This document shows positions 1 to 10,454 of a stretch of 64,000 nucleotides of DNA, piece after piece. How positions within the stretch are numbered: position 1 is the stretch's first letter; each line of letters begins with the position of its first letter. Position numbers and translations under genes: made by a program. The stretch is from Pseudomonas lini (GTDB lineage: Bacteria > Pseudomonadota > Gammaproteobacteria > Pseudomonadales > Pseudomonadaceae). The stretch covers positions 62,001 through 126,000 of the forward strand of contig NZ_JYLB01000006.1 of NCBI RefSeq assembly GCF_001042905.1, read 5' to 3'. Under the pieces are notes generated by a model. It worked only from the letters and a program-made list of their open reading frames with translations, was not told where the DNA came from and searched no databases.

Positions 1-2
1 CG

Positions 3-185
3 CCGGTGAAGTTCATCCCTTTTTACATCGTGCCATGGGTGATTTATGGCGTGTGTTGTTTGATCGCTGGGCAGTCTCAGGACGCTTACATGGCGTTCGG
101 CTGGACCATGGTTGTGCCTTTCCTACTGATCGCCGGTTATGTCTGTGCCGGCGTAACGGTCGCGCTCTACAGGATATTTTTTTGA
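3..185 (+). CDS. C-terminal part of a small membrane protein (5' truncated by window edge)
   Basis: The frame is open from the window edge to a TGA at 183-185 and encodes about 60 residues. Two hydrophobic stretches (around FYIVPWVIYGVCCLIAG and TMVVPFLLIAGYVCAGVTVAL) suggest two membrane helices at the C-terminus. It lies 27 bases upstream of tssF on the same strand and so probably belongs to the T6SS operon. I do not recognise a family, and the N-terminus is outside the window. No such gene is expected directly before tssF in the HSI-II cluster as I recall it. Confidence 0.5.
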   Translation, partial: PVKFIPFYIVPWVIYGVCCLIAGQSQDAYMAFGWTMVVPFLLIAGYVCAGVTVALYRIFF

Positions 186-212
186 TGAGTACCACCACCA
201 GGCAGGTAACCC

Positions 213-2000
213 ATGTCCTTTAACCACTACTACCAAAGCGAACTCACCGCACTTCGCCAGTTAGGTCGTCGTTTCGCCGAGCGTAGCCCGGCGTTGGCGC
301 CTTTCCTTGGGCAGGCCGGGCGGGATCCGGATGTGGAGCGGTTGCTGGAGGGCTTTGCCTTTCTGACCGGTCGCCTGCGCCAGAAGCTCGACGACGAGTT
401 GCCGGAACTCAGCCATTCGCTGATGCAGTTGCTGTGGCCCAACTACATGCGGCCGCTGCCGGCGTTCAGCATTTTGCAGTTCGACCCGCTGAAGCGTTCC
501 GGGCCTGCGTTGAAGGTCGAGCGTGATACACCGGTGGAGAGTGTGCCGGTCGATGACGTGCGTTGCCGCTTCCGCACGTGCTACCCGACTGAAGTCCAGG
601 CGCTGGATCTGGCCGCGTTGACCTACTCGGTGAAGGGCGATGGTTCGCTGTTGAGCCTGCGTTTGGAGATGAGCGCTGATGGTCACCTCGGCGAGCTGGA
701 GCTGAGTCGTCTGCGTCTGCACTTCGCCGGTGAGCGCTACATCAGCCAGATGCTTTACCTGAGCCTGTTGCGCAACCTCGAAGGCATCGAGTTGATCCCG
801 CTGGACGGCGCCGGCAAGCCCATCAACGGTGTGAACGGCCAGCCGATGGCGTTCAAGATGCCTGGCGACCGTGTGCAGCCGGTGGGTTTTGCCGAGGAAG
901 AAGCGTTGATTCCGTATCCGCTGAACACCTTCCGCGGCTACCGCTATTTGCAGGAATACTTCGCCTTCCAGGACAAGTTCCTGTTCGTCGATGTCAACGG
1001 TCTGGATCTACTCAAGGCGCTGCCGGAAGACACGTTGAAGCAGATGCGCGGCCTGGAGTTGCGCTTCGATATTCGCAAGAGCGGCATCATGCGCATGCGG
1101 CCGACCCTGGACAACGTGAAGCTCTACTGCACGCCAATCGTTAACCTGTTCGAGCACGACGCGCTGCCGATTCGCCTCGATGGCAAGCAGGACGAATACC
1201 TGCTGTTGCCGGCCGAATACGACCTGGAAAACTGCGGCGTGTTTTCGGTGGAAACCGTGACCGGCTGGAAGCCCGGCGGCCTCGGTTATCAGGAGTACGT
1301 GCCGTTCGAATCCTTCGAACACGACCCGAGTTTCGACGTGCCCACCAGCCGTCCGCATTACAGCATCCGCCAGCGTTCGTCCTTGCTGCACGACGGCCTC
1401 GACACCTACCTGAGCTTCGGCATCCGCCATACCGAAGCCCACGAAACCCTGTCGATCGAGCTGATGTGCACCAATCAGAACCTGCCGCGCAAGCTCAAGC
1501 TCGGCGACATCTGCATGGCCTGCGAAGAGACCCCGGAGTTCCTCAGCTTCCGCAACATCACCCCGGCCACGTCGAGTTTCGCACCGCCGCTGAACCGTGA
1601 CTTCCTCTGGAAGCTGATCAGCAACATGTCGCTCAACTATCTGTCGCTGGCCGACGTTAATGCGTTGAAGGTGATTCTCGAAACCTACGACCTGCCGCGC
1701 TACTACGACCAACACGCGGAAAAAGTCAGCAAGCGCCTGCTGGGCGGGCTCAAGTCGATCAAGCACCAACACGTCGACAGATTGCACCGAGGGTTGCCGG
1801 TACGCGGGTTGCGCACCGAGCTGACCATCGACCCGGAAGGGTATATCGGCGAGGGCGACCTGTTCGTGTTCGCTTCGGTTCTTAACGAGTTTTTCGCGCT
1901 TTACGCCAGTCTCAATTCGTTCCACGAGCTGCGGGTAAAAAGCACACAGGGAGAGGTGTACCAATGGACACCACGTATGGGCCTGCAGCCCCTGCTTTAA
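213..2000 (+). CDS. tssF: T6SS baseplate subunit TssF (VasA/ImpG family)
   Basis: Encodes a 595-residue T6SS baseplate wedge protein that assembles with TssG, TssK and TssE under the contractile sheath in the cytoplasm. The N-terminus (YYQSELTALRQLGRRFAERSP) and the ELPELSHSLMQLLWPNYMRP segment near residue 70 are characteristic of TssF, and the length is usual for the family. The gene overlaps tssG by 37 bases, as expected for a tightly coupled TssF-TssG pair. It corresponds to hsiG2 in the P. aeruginosa HSI-II layout. Confidence 0.95.
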   Translation: MSFNHYYQSELTALRQLGRRFAERSPALAPFLGQAGRDPDVERLLEGFAFLTGRLRQKLDDELPELSHSLMQLLWPNYMRPLPAFSILQFDPLKRSGPALKVERDTPVESVPVDDVRCRFRTCYPTEVQALDLAALTYSVKGDGSLLSLRLEMSADGHLGELELSRLRLHFAGERYISQMLYLSLLRNLEGIELIPLDGAGKPINGVNGQPMAFKMPGDRVQPVGFAEEEALIPYPLNTFRGYRYLQEYFAFQDKFLFVDVNGLDLLKALPEDTLKQMRGLELRFDIRKSGIMRMRPTLDNVKLYCTPIVNLFEHDALPIRLDGKQDEYLLLPAEYDLENCGVFSVETVTGWKPGGLGYQEYVPFESFEHDPSFDVPTSRPHYSIRQRSSLLHDGLDTYLSFGIRHTEAHETLSIELMCTNQNLPRKLKLGDICMACEETPEFLSFRNITPATSSFAPPLNRDFLWKLISNMSLNYLSLADVNALKVILETYDLPRYYDQHAEKVSKRLLGGLKSIKHQHVDRLHRGLPVRGLRTELTIDPEGYIGEGDLFVFASVLNEFFALYASLNSFHELRVKSTQGEVYQWTPRMGLQPLL

Positions 2001-2971
2001 GCGGGCTGACCCGGGTAATACGCGAGTACTCGCTGTTTCAGGCAGTGCTGCTGGTCATTGACCGGCTGCGCGATGCACACCCGCACCTGAGCGAAGACGA
2101 CCTGTACGACCAGCTGGAATTCCAGGCCAATCCGAGCCTGGGTTTCCCTGGCAGCGACGTCGATCGCGTGGAGTTTTTCAAAGAGCACGGGCAGATGCGT
2201 GCGCGTCTGCGTTTCAACCTGATTGGCCTGGTCGGTTCCGGTTCGCCGCTGCCGGCGTTCTATGGCGAACAGGCCCTGGGTGACAGCGAAGACGGCAATC
2301 CGACCCGCAACTTCCTCGACCTGTTCCACCATCGCCTGCAACGGCTGATGCTGCCGATCTGGAAAAAATACCGCTACCGCGCAAGCTTCCAGAGCGGGGC
2401 GCTCGACCCGTTTTCGGCGCAGCTGTTTGCGTTGATCGGCCTCGGTGGCGAAGAGATCCGCAGGGCCCAGGAACTGAACTGGAAACGCCTGCTGCCGTAC
2501 CTCGGTTTGCTCAGCTTGCGGGCGCACTCGGCGGCGCTGATCGAAGCGGTGCTGCGTTACTACTTCAAGCACGCCGAACTGACCATCGAGCAATGCATCG
2601 AGCGCCGCGTCGAAATCCTCGACGAGCAGCGCAATCGCCTGGGCCGCGCCAACAGCCTGCTCGGCGAAGACCTGGTGCTGGGCGAACACGTGCGCGACCG
2701 CAGCGGCAAATTCCGCATTCACATCCGCGAGCTCGACTGGCAACGCTTCCACGAATTCCTGCCGATCGGTTTCGGCTATCAGCCGCTGTGCGCGCTGGTG
2801 CGGTTCACCTTGCGTGACCCGCTCGATTACGACATTCGCCTGGTGTTGCGCCAGGAAGAAATCCGCGAACTGCGCATCGGTGAGCAGAACGCCTGTCGCC
2901 TGGGGTGGACCAGTTGGCTGGGCCGCGAAAAAGCGGACGGCGTGGTGACCTTGGGCAGCAAAATTCATTAA
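1964..2971 (+). CDS. tssG: T6SS baseplate subunit TssG (VasB/ImpH family)
   Basis: Encodes a 335-residue baseplate component, partner of TssF. Diagnostic segments are the N-terminal FQAVLLVIDRL, the FNLIGLVGSGSPLPAFYGEQ block near residue 85 and the C-terminal half with GFGYQPLCALVRF. The start ATG is preceded by GGGAGAGGTG and lies inside tssF, so translation is probably coupled. It corresponds to hsiH2. Typical family length, with no sign of damage. Confidence 0.95.
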   Translation: MDTTYGPAAPALSGLTRVIREYSLFQAVLLVIDRLRDAHPHLSEDDLYDQLEFQANPSLGFPGSDVDRVEFFKEHGQMRARLRFNLIGLVGSGSPLPAFYGEQALGDSEDGNPTRNFLDLFHHRLQRLMLPIWKKYRYRASFQSGALDPFSAQLFALIGLGGEEIRRAQELNWKRLLPYLGLLSLRAHSAALIEAVLRYYFKHAELTIEQCIERRVEILDEQRNRLGRANSLLGEDLVLGEHVRDRSGKFRIHIRELDWQRFHEFLPIGFGYQPLCALVRFTLRDPLDYDIRLVLRQEEIRELRIGEQNACRLGWTSWLGREKADGVVTLGSKIH

Positions 2972-2981
2972 GGACGTGAGC

Positions 2982-5633
2982 ATGATCAACGTAGACCTGC
3001 AACAACTCATCCAGGCGCTGGACGCCGAAACCCGCCGTGATCTGGAGCGTTCGGCCGAGCGTTGCGTCGCCCGTGGCGGCAGCAAGATCCTCGTCGAGGA
3101 CTTGATGCTCGGCCTGCTGGAGCGTCCGAACGGCTTACTCGCACGCGCGTTGCAGGACGCCGATGTCGATGCCGGTGAACTCAGCGCCGCGCTGCAATCG
3201 CGGGTCGAACACAGCGCTTCGCGCAACCCGGTGTTCGCCCCGGAACTGGTGCAGTGGCTGCAAGATGCGCTGCTGGTGGCCAACCTCGAACTGGGTCAGA
3301 CCCAGGTTGAAGACGCTGCGCTGATCCTCGCTCTGCTGCGCAATCCGATGCGCTACGCCGGCAGTCGCTATCAGCCGCTGCTCGCCAAGCTGAACATCGA
3401 TCGCCTGAAAGAATTTGCCCTGTCGCAACAGGAGCAACCGGCGGCTAACGGCAAACCGGCGGCGCAGGGCGAATCGCTGTTGCAGCGCTTCACCCACAAC
3501 CTGACCCAACAGGCCCGCGACGGCAAACTCGACCCGGTGCTGTGCCGTGATGGCGCGATCCGTCAGATGGTCGACATCCTCGCCCGTCGCCGCAAGAACA
3601 ACCCGATCGTGGTCGGTGAAGCCGGCGTCGGCAAAACCGCCATCGTCGAAGGCCTGGCGTCGCGCATCGCAGCCGGTGAAGTGCCACAGGTACTCAAAGG
3701 TGTCGAATTGCTGTCGCTGGACATGGGCCTGTTGCAGGCTGGTGCCAGCGTCAAAGGTGAATTCGAGCGTCGCCTCAAAGGCGTGATCGACGAAGTCAAA
3801 GCCTCGCCAAAACCGATCATTCTGTTTATCGACGAAGCTCACACCCTGATCGGCGCAGGCGGCAATGCCGGTGGTTCCGACGCGGCCAACTTGCTGAAAC
3901 CGGCCCTGGCCCGTGGCGAGTTGCGCACCATCGCCGCCACCACGTGGGCGGAGTACAAAAAATACTTCGAGAAAGACCCGGCCCTGGCCCGTCGTTTCCA
4001 GCCGGTGCAACTGCACGAACCGACCGTCAGCGAAGCGGTGACCATCCTGCGTGGCCTGGCCCAGGTTTACGAGAAGAGCCACGGCATCTACCTGCGTGAT
4101 GACGCGGTGGTGGCGGCGGCCGAGTTGTCTGCCCGTTACCTGGCAGGCCGTCAGCTACCGGACAAAGCCGTCGACGTGCTCGACACCGCGTGCGCCCGAG
4201 TACGCATCAGCCTCGCCGCCGCCCCGGAAAGCCTGGAACGCCTGCGTGGCGAGCTGGCCGAAGGTGGCCGTCAGCGTCAGGCCCTGCGTCGCGACGCCGA
4301 GGCCGGTCTGCTGATCGATCATGAAGCACTGGATGCTCTGGAAGATCGCCTGGCCGACGCCGAAGACGAAATGGTCGCTCTGGAAACCCTCTGGACCGAA
4401 CAAAAAGCACTGGCCGAGCGTCTGCTGGACCTGCGTCAGCAATTGGCCAAGGCCCGTGAAGCCGCTGCCGTCGAACCGACCATCACGGTTGAAGAAGACG
4501 CTGAAGGCACCGTGATTGAAACCCTGCCCGTAGACGAAGCACAAAGCGTCGCGTCCCTGGAAACTGCACTCAACGAAACCCACCGCGCCCTGACCGAAGC
4601 TCAAGTCAAAGAGCGTCTGGTCAGTTTCGAAGTCTGCCCGCGTCTGGTGGCCGAAGTCATCAGCGCCTGGACCGGCGTGCCGTTGGCGCAACTGGCCCGC
4701 GAACACAATGCCAAGGTCGCGAGCTTCGCCACCGACCTGCGCACCCGTATTCGTGGTCAGGAACAAGCGGTTCATGCACTGGACCGTTCGATGCGCGCCA
4801 CCGCCGCAGGCCTCAACAAGCCTGATGCACCGGTCGGCGTGTTCCTGCTGGTTGGTCCAAGCGGTGTCGGCAAGACCGAAACCGCCCTGGCCCTGGCCGA
4901 CTTGCTCTACGGCGGTGATCGCTTCATCACCACTATCAACATGTCCGAGTTCCAGGAGAAGCACACCGTCTCCCGTCTGATCGGTGCGCCACCGGGCTAC
5001 GTCGGTTACGGCGAGGGCGGCATGCTCACCGAAGCCGTGCGCCAGAAGCCGTACTCCGTGGTGTTGCTCGATGAAGTCGAGAAAGCCGACCCGGACGTGC
5101 TCAACCTGTTCTACCAAATCTTCGACAAAGGCGTGGCCAACGATGGGGAAGGGCGCGAGATCGACTTCCGCAACACGCTGATCCTGATGACCTCGAACCT
5201 GGGCAGCGACCGCATCAGCGAACTCTGCGAAAACGGCGCGCGCCCTACCGCCGAAGTGCTGGAAGAGACTATTCGCCCGGTACTCAGCAAACACTTCAAA
5301 CCGGCGCTGTTGGCGCGCATGCGCGTGGTGCCTTATTACCCGGTCGGTGGCCCGGTGCTGCGCGAGCTGATCGAAATCAAACTCGGTCGTTTGGGCGAGC
5401 GCCTGAACCGTCGTCAGCTCGATTTCACTTACTCGCAGGACCTCGTCGATCACCTGGCCGAACGCTGCACCCAAAGCGACAGCGGCGCGCGCCTGATCGA
5501 CCACTTGCTCGACCTGCACGTGCTGCCGCTGGTGGCTGACCGTTTGCTCGATGCAATGGCCACCGGTGAAAGCCTCAAGCGTGTGCATGCGACGCTCGAC
5601 GGCGACGCCAGCGTGATGTGCGAGTTCGCCTGA
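2982..5633 (+). CDS. clpV: T6SS AAA+ ATPase ClpV (TssH)
   Basis: Encodes an 883-residue Hsp100/Clp ATPase that disassembles the contracted TssB/TssC sheath for recycling in the cytoplasm. It has an N-terminal Clp-N domain (about residues 1-160), a first AAA domain with Walker A GEAGVGKT near residue 212 and Walker B FIDEAH, a coiled-coil middle domain (about 400-520) and a second AAA domain with GPSGVGKT near residue 625. The ATG at 2982 is chosen over the GTG at 2976 because AAGGA sits seven bases before the ATG. It follows tssG by 10 bases and corresponds to clpV2 of HSI-II. Confidence 0.96.
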   Translation: MINVDLQQLIQALDAETRRDLERSAERCVARGGSKILVEDLMLGLLERPNGLLARALQDADVDAGELSAALQSRVEHSASRNPVFAPELVQWLQDALLVANLELGQTQVEDAALILALLRNPMRYAGSRYQPLLAKLNIDRLKEFALSQQEQPAANGKPAAQGESLLQRFTHNLTQQARDGKLDPVLCRDGAIRQMVDILARRRKNNPIVVGEAGVGKTAIVEGLASRIAAGEVPQVLKGVELLSLDMGLLQAGASVKGEFERRLKGVIDEVKASPKPIILFIDEAHTLIGAGGNAGGSDAANLLKPALARGELRTIAATTWAEYKKYFEKDPALARRFQPVQLHEPTVSEAVTILRGLAQVYEKSHGIYLRDDAVVAAAELSARYLAGRQLPDKAVDVLDTACARVRISLAAAPESLERLRGELAEGGRQRQALRRDAEAGLLIDHEALDALEDRLADAEDEMVALETLWTEQKALAERLLDLRQQLAKAREAAAVEPTITVEEDAEGTVIETLPVDEAQSVASLETALNETHRALTEAQVKERLVSFEVCPRLVAEVISAWTGVPLAQLAREHNAKVASFATDLRTRIRGQEQAVHALDRSMRATAAGLNKPDAPVGVFLLVGPSGVGKTETALALADLLYGGDRFITTINMSEFQEKHTVSRLIGAPPGYVGYGEGGMLTEAVRQKPYSVVLLDEVEKADPDVLNLFYQIFDKGVANDGEGREIDFRNTLILMTSNLGSDRISELCENGARPTAEVLEETIRPVLSKHFKPALLARMRVVPYYPVGGPVLRELIEIKLGRLGERLNRRQLDFTYSQDLVDHLAERCTQSDSGARLIDHLLDLHVLPLVADRLLDAMATGESLKRVHATLDGDASVMCEFA

Positions 5634-5643
5634 GGTGGGTGTG

Positions 5644-7161
<1,518 letters not shown>

Positions 7162-7198
7162 GCAAAAGACCGTCGATTTCACCTCATTCGCTTCTAAC

Positions 7199-7223
7199 AG
7201 CGCCACCCAAACGGGTCGGCGCT
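7199..7223 (+). terminator. Possible attenuator hairpin between sfa and the small lipoprotein gene
   Basis: AGCGCCACCC pairs with GGGTcGGCGCT across a short AAAC loop, with one bulged C. The following bases (TTGTGCTTTG) are only moderately T-rich, so termination would be partial at best. It lies in the only gap larger than about 30 bases inside the T6SS gene run before vgrG. Confidence 0.35.
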
Positions 7224-7254
7224 TTGTGCTTTGTCTATCCCTGGAGACCCTCTG

Positions 7255-7395
7255 ATGTCTGTTCGTCACTGGCAAGCCGTCCTGCTGACCCTCGTCGTTC
7301 TATGCGGCCTCGGCGGCTGTAGCGGCAACTACAAATACAACGACAACACCTATCGCCCATTGGGTGATCCGCAGGCGGTCAATCGCGGCAAGTGA
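7255..7395 (+). CDS. Small T6SS-associated lipoprotein (OrfX-like position)
   Basis: A 46-residue product with a lipoprotein signal peptide: basic start, hydrophobic core LTLVVLCGLGG and the lipobox cysteine in LGGC. The remainder is short and polar (YKYNDNTYRPLGDP). It starts after CTGGAGACC and ends 17 bases before fha. In P. aeruginosa HSI-II a small unnamed gene (orfX, PA1664) lies at this place between sfa2 and fha2, so it is probably the counterpart. Its function is unknown; it may be an envelope anchor. Confidence 0.75.
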   Translation: MSVRHWQAVLLTLVVLCGLGGCSGNYKYNDNTYRPLGDPQAVNRGK

Positions 7396-7412
7396 CCGCA
7401 AGGAGTATCACC

Positions 7413-8609
7413 ATGGAACTGGTTTTCGAAATGCTGAACACCAAGCAGTTCGTGCCCACGGATTTGTGCCAGAAGACCTTCAAGCAGGCCGGTGGCGTGA
7501 TCGGCCGGGGCGAGGATTGCGACTGGATCATCCCCGACCGCAAGCGTCACCTGTCCAACCACCACGCGGTGATCAGCTACCGCGAAGGCACGTTTTTCCT
7601 GACCGATACCAGCAGTAACGGTGTTCAGGACGGCGAAAGCGGCGCGCGCCTGCGCAAGGGCGAGCCGATGCGCATCGAGCACGGCAGCATTTATGTGCTG
7701 GGTGACTTCGAGATCCGTGCGCGACTGGTGCGCGACCCGGCGACGTTCGACGGTGAAGTGGGCCGTCCACGGGCGGCGGGCAGCATCATTCCGGATGATG
7801 CTTTCCTCGATCTCGATCCGCTCAACGCCCTCGAACAGCAAGAGCGCGTGTACTCGGAAATCGACGAACTGATTTCCCCGAGCACCACGATCGAAGACAC
7901 CCGTCAGCGTGCCGACTACGCGCGCATCGACATGGAAAGCCTGATGGTCCCGGAGCTGATCGACGCCCCGGCAGAGCCTGCACCAGCCCCTCCGCCGAAA
8001 GCGGTCGAACGTCAGAGCGAAGGTTTCTGGGAGCACTTCGGTGCCGCCCTCGGCGTGGATCTCAAAGGCCTCGACCACGACGCCCGCGAAGCCCTGGCCC
8101 TGAACGCCGCGCGCCTGCTCAAGCAGAGCGTCGGCGGTTTGCAGCAGAGCCTGCGTACCCGCAGTGAACTGAAAAACGAACTGCGCCTGGCCCAGACCAC
8201 CGTGCAAGGCAACCACAAGAATCCACTGAAATTCGCCGTCGATGCCGGTGAAGCGCTGGGCATTTTGTTGCAGGGCAACAAGCCGGGCCAGTTGCCGGCG
8301 GAGCAAGCGATCTCCCGTGCGTTCCGCGATTTGCAGGCGCATCAGGTGGCGTTGCTGACCGCCAGCCGCGCCGCCGTTCGCGGCACCCTGGAACACTTCT
8401 CGCCACAACAGCTGACCCTGCGCTTTGAGCGCGACAGCAAGCCGCTGCTCGCCACCTCCGGCAGTCGCTGGAGAGCCTATGGGCGTTATCACCAGGCCCT
8501 GCGTCAGGACGATGACTGGAGCGAACGCCTGCTGGCCCGCGACTTTGCCCAGGCCTACGAAGAACAGATCCGACTGATTTCCACCCTTCACACCGACCAC
8601 CAAGGATGA
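7413..8609 (+). CDS. fha: T6SS FHA-domain scaffold protein (TagH/Fha2)
   Basis: Encodes a 398-residue protein with an N-terminal FHA domain (about residues 15-100; the RGEDCDWIIPD, LSNHHAVISY and LTDTSSNGV blocks hold the phosphothreonine-binding Arg, Ser, His and Asn). A proline/alanine-rich linker follows near residue 190, then a C-terminal TagH-type helical domain. Fha proteins bind threonine-phosphorylated targets of the T6SS kinase, which is encoded downstream. AAGGAG lies eight bases before the ATG at 7413. It overlaps or abuts the tssJ start and corresponds to fha2. Confidence 0.93.
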   Translation: MELVFEMLNTKQFVPTDLCQKTFKQAGGVIGRGEDCDWIIPDRKRHLSNHHAVISYREGTFFLTDTSSNGVQDGESGARLRKGEPMRIEHGSIYVLGDFEIRARLVRDPATFDGEVGRPRAAGSIIPDDAFLDLDPLNALEQQERVYSEIDELISPSTTIEDTRQRADYARIDMESLMVPELIDAPAEPAPAPPPKAVERQSEGFWEHFGAALGVDLKGLDHDAREALALNAARLLKQSVGGLQQSLRTRSELKNELRLAQTTVQGNHKNPLKFAVDAGEALGILLQGNKPGQLPAEQAISRAFRDLQAHQVALLTASRAAVRGTLEHFSPQQLTLRFERDSKPLLATSGSRWRAYGRYHQALRQDDDWSERLLARDFAQAYEEQIRLISTLHTDHQG

Positions 8610-8614
8610 TGCGC

Positions 8615-9115
8615 ATGTCTCGCTGCTCGACCGCTTTTTTCAAGACACTGACTGCGCTCACTGCCCTCGTGCTGTTGGCCGGTTGCTCGTCGTTGTCGCC
8701 GTATTCCACCGTGACCAAGCTCAACCTGAAGCTGACCGCCAGCGATCAGCTGAACCCGGACCTCAACGGTCGTCCGTCGCCGATTGTTGTGCGCCTGTTG
8801 GAGCTCAAGCACCCGGTGACTTTCGAGAACGCTGATTTCTTCAGCCTCTACGAGCGCGCCAAGGAATCCCTGGTCCCGGACCTGGTGGCCAGCGAAGAAC
8901 TCGAGCTGCGCCCGGGTGAAACCATCGAGCTCAAGCTCAGCGTGGAGGAGGGCAGTCGCTACGTCGGCGTACTCGCGGCCTACCGTGACCTGCCGGAAAC
9001 CAAATGGCGCTACACCGTGCAAATCACTCCGCTGGAAGTCACCGTGGCTGACCTGACCCTCGATCAGGCCGGCATCCGCAATACCCATGAAACGCTCGCC
9101 AAGGCGGATGACTGA
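8615..9115 (+). CDS. tssJ: T6SS outer-membrane lipoprotein TssJ
   Basis: Encodes a 166-residue lipoprotein of the T6SS membrane complex that contacts TssM in the periplasm. The signal peptide ends in LVLLAGC with the lipidated cysteine near residue 24, followed by the TssJ beta-sandwich (the VVRLLELKHPVTFENADFFSL segment is typical). AAGGA ends eight bases before the ATG at 8615; in-frame ATGs at 8606 and 8609 are too close to it. It lies three bases before tssK and corresponds to lip2 of HSI-II. Confidence 0.93.
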   Translation: MSRCSTAFFKTLTALTALVLLAGCSSLSPYSTVTKLNLKLTASDQLNPDLNGRPSPIVVRLLELKHPVTFENADFFSLYERAKESLVPDLVASEELELRPGETIELKLSVEEGSRYVGVLAAYRDLPETKWRYTVQITPLEVTVADLTLDQAGIRNTHETLAKADD

Positions 9116-9117
9116 TC

Positions 9118-10449
9118 ATGAATTCCCATAAAGTCATTTGGCAGGAAGGCATGCTGCTGCGTCCGCAGCACTTCCAGCACAACGATCGTTACTACGACCA
9201 CCAGATGAAGACGCGTACCCAGTTGCTGGGCAGCTACATCTGGGGCTTCCTCAACCTGGAAATCGACTTGCAGTTCCTCAACATGGGCAAGCTGGTGATC
9301 AGCCAGGCCTCGGGGATTCTGCCGGACGGCAGCCTGTTCGAACTCGGCGGCAACACCGAGCCGTTGGCCCTGGACGTGCCGCCGAACACCGGCAACACGC
9401 CGATTTATCTGGCGCTGCCACTGGTGACCGGTAACCACATCGAGTCTCGCCGCCCGGAGCAGTCCGACGTGCTGGCGCGCTACACCGCGTACGACGCGGA
9501 AGTCGCCGACTCCAACGCCGGCGACGACTCCGCCAGCCAGGTCAGCTGCGGTCGTCCGGACTTCAAACTGTTGCTCGGTGAGCAGCAGAGCGACCAGGCC
9601 TACGTGAAGCTGAAAATCTGCGAAGTGCTCGACACCACGCCCGATGGCGTGATCAGCCTCGACCCCGACTTCGTGCCGACCTACATTCAAGCGCATTCGT
9701 CCAGCTACCTGCTGTCGTGCCTCAAAGAAGTCATCAGCATGCTCGGCCACCGGGGCGATACCATTGCCGAGCGGATCAGCTCCAACGGCAAGGTCGGTGG
9801 CGCGGAAATCGGCGACTTCATGATGCTGCAACTGATCAACCGCACAGAAATGCTGCTGCGCCATTACCTCGGCCTGGAACAGGTTCACCCGGAAGAGTTG
9901 TACCGCACGCTGCTGACCATGCTCGGTGATCTGGCGACGTTTTCCAGCGAGAGCAAACGCCCGCGCCTGGACAGCCGTTACCAGCACAGCGACCAGGGCG
10001 CGAGTTTCCGCAAACTGATGGAAGCGATTCGTCAGGTGCTGTCGATGGTGCTCGAACAGCACGCCATCGAACTGGTGCTGCAAGCGCGTCAGTACGGGAT
10101 CATCGTGTCGCCGTTGCACGACCACAAACTGCTGGGTTCGGCCTCGTTCGTGCTGGCGGCCAGTGCCAACTGCGACTCCGAAGAACTGCGCCATCGCTTG
10201 CCGGCGCACCTCAAGGTCGGCCCGGTGGAGCGCATTCGCCAACTGGTCAACCTGCATCTGCCAGGCATCAAGGTCAAACCGTTGCCGGTGGCCCCACGGC
10301 AGATCGCGTTCCACTCCAACAAAACCTATTTCATCCTCGAACTCAGTTCCGAAGACCTGGCGCAACTCGAGCGCTCCGGCGGCTTCGCGTTCCACGTGTC
10401 CGGCGAATTCGCCGAGCTTGAACTGAAATTCTGGGCCATCAGGAACTGA
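9118..10449 (+). CDS. tssK: T6SS baseplate subunit TssK
   Basis: Encodes a 443-residue baseplate-to-membrane-complex connector that links TssF/TssG to TssL and TssM. The N-terminal block VIWQEGMLLRPQHFQHNDRY is a hallmark of TssK, and the length is usual. It sits between tssJ and tssL with almost no gaps, so it is co-transcribed. It corresponds to hsiJ2 of HSI-II. Confidence 0.96.
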   Translation: MNSHKVIWQEGMLLRPQHFQHNDRYYDHQMKTRTQLLGSYIWGFLNLEIDLQFLNMGKLVISQASGILPDGSLFELGGNTEPLALDVPPNTGNTPIYLALPLVTGNHIESRRPEQSDVLARYTAYDAEVADSNAGDDSASQVSCGRPDFKLLLGEQQSDQAYVKLKICEVLDTTPDGVISLDPDFVPTYIQAHSSSYLLSCLKEVISMLGHRGDTIAERISSNGKVGGAEIGDFMMLQLINRTEMLLRHYLGLEQVHPEELYRTLLTMLGDLATFSSESKRPRLDSRYQHSDQGASFRKLMEAIRQVLSMVLEQHAIELVLQARQYGIIVSPLHDHKLLGSASFVLAASANCDSEELRHRLPAHLKVGPVERIRQLVNLHLPGIKVKPLPVAPRQIAFHSNKTYFILELSSEDLAQLERSGGFAFHVSGEFAELELKFWAIRN

Positions 10450-10454
10450 CCGAC

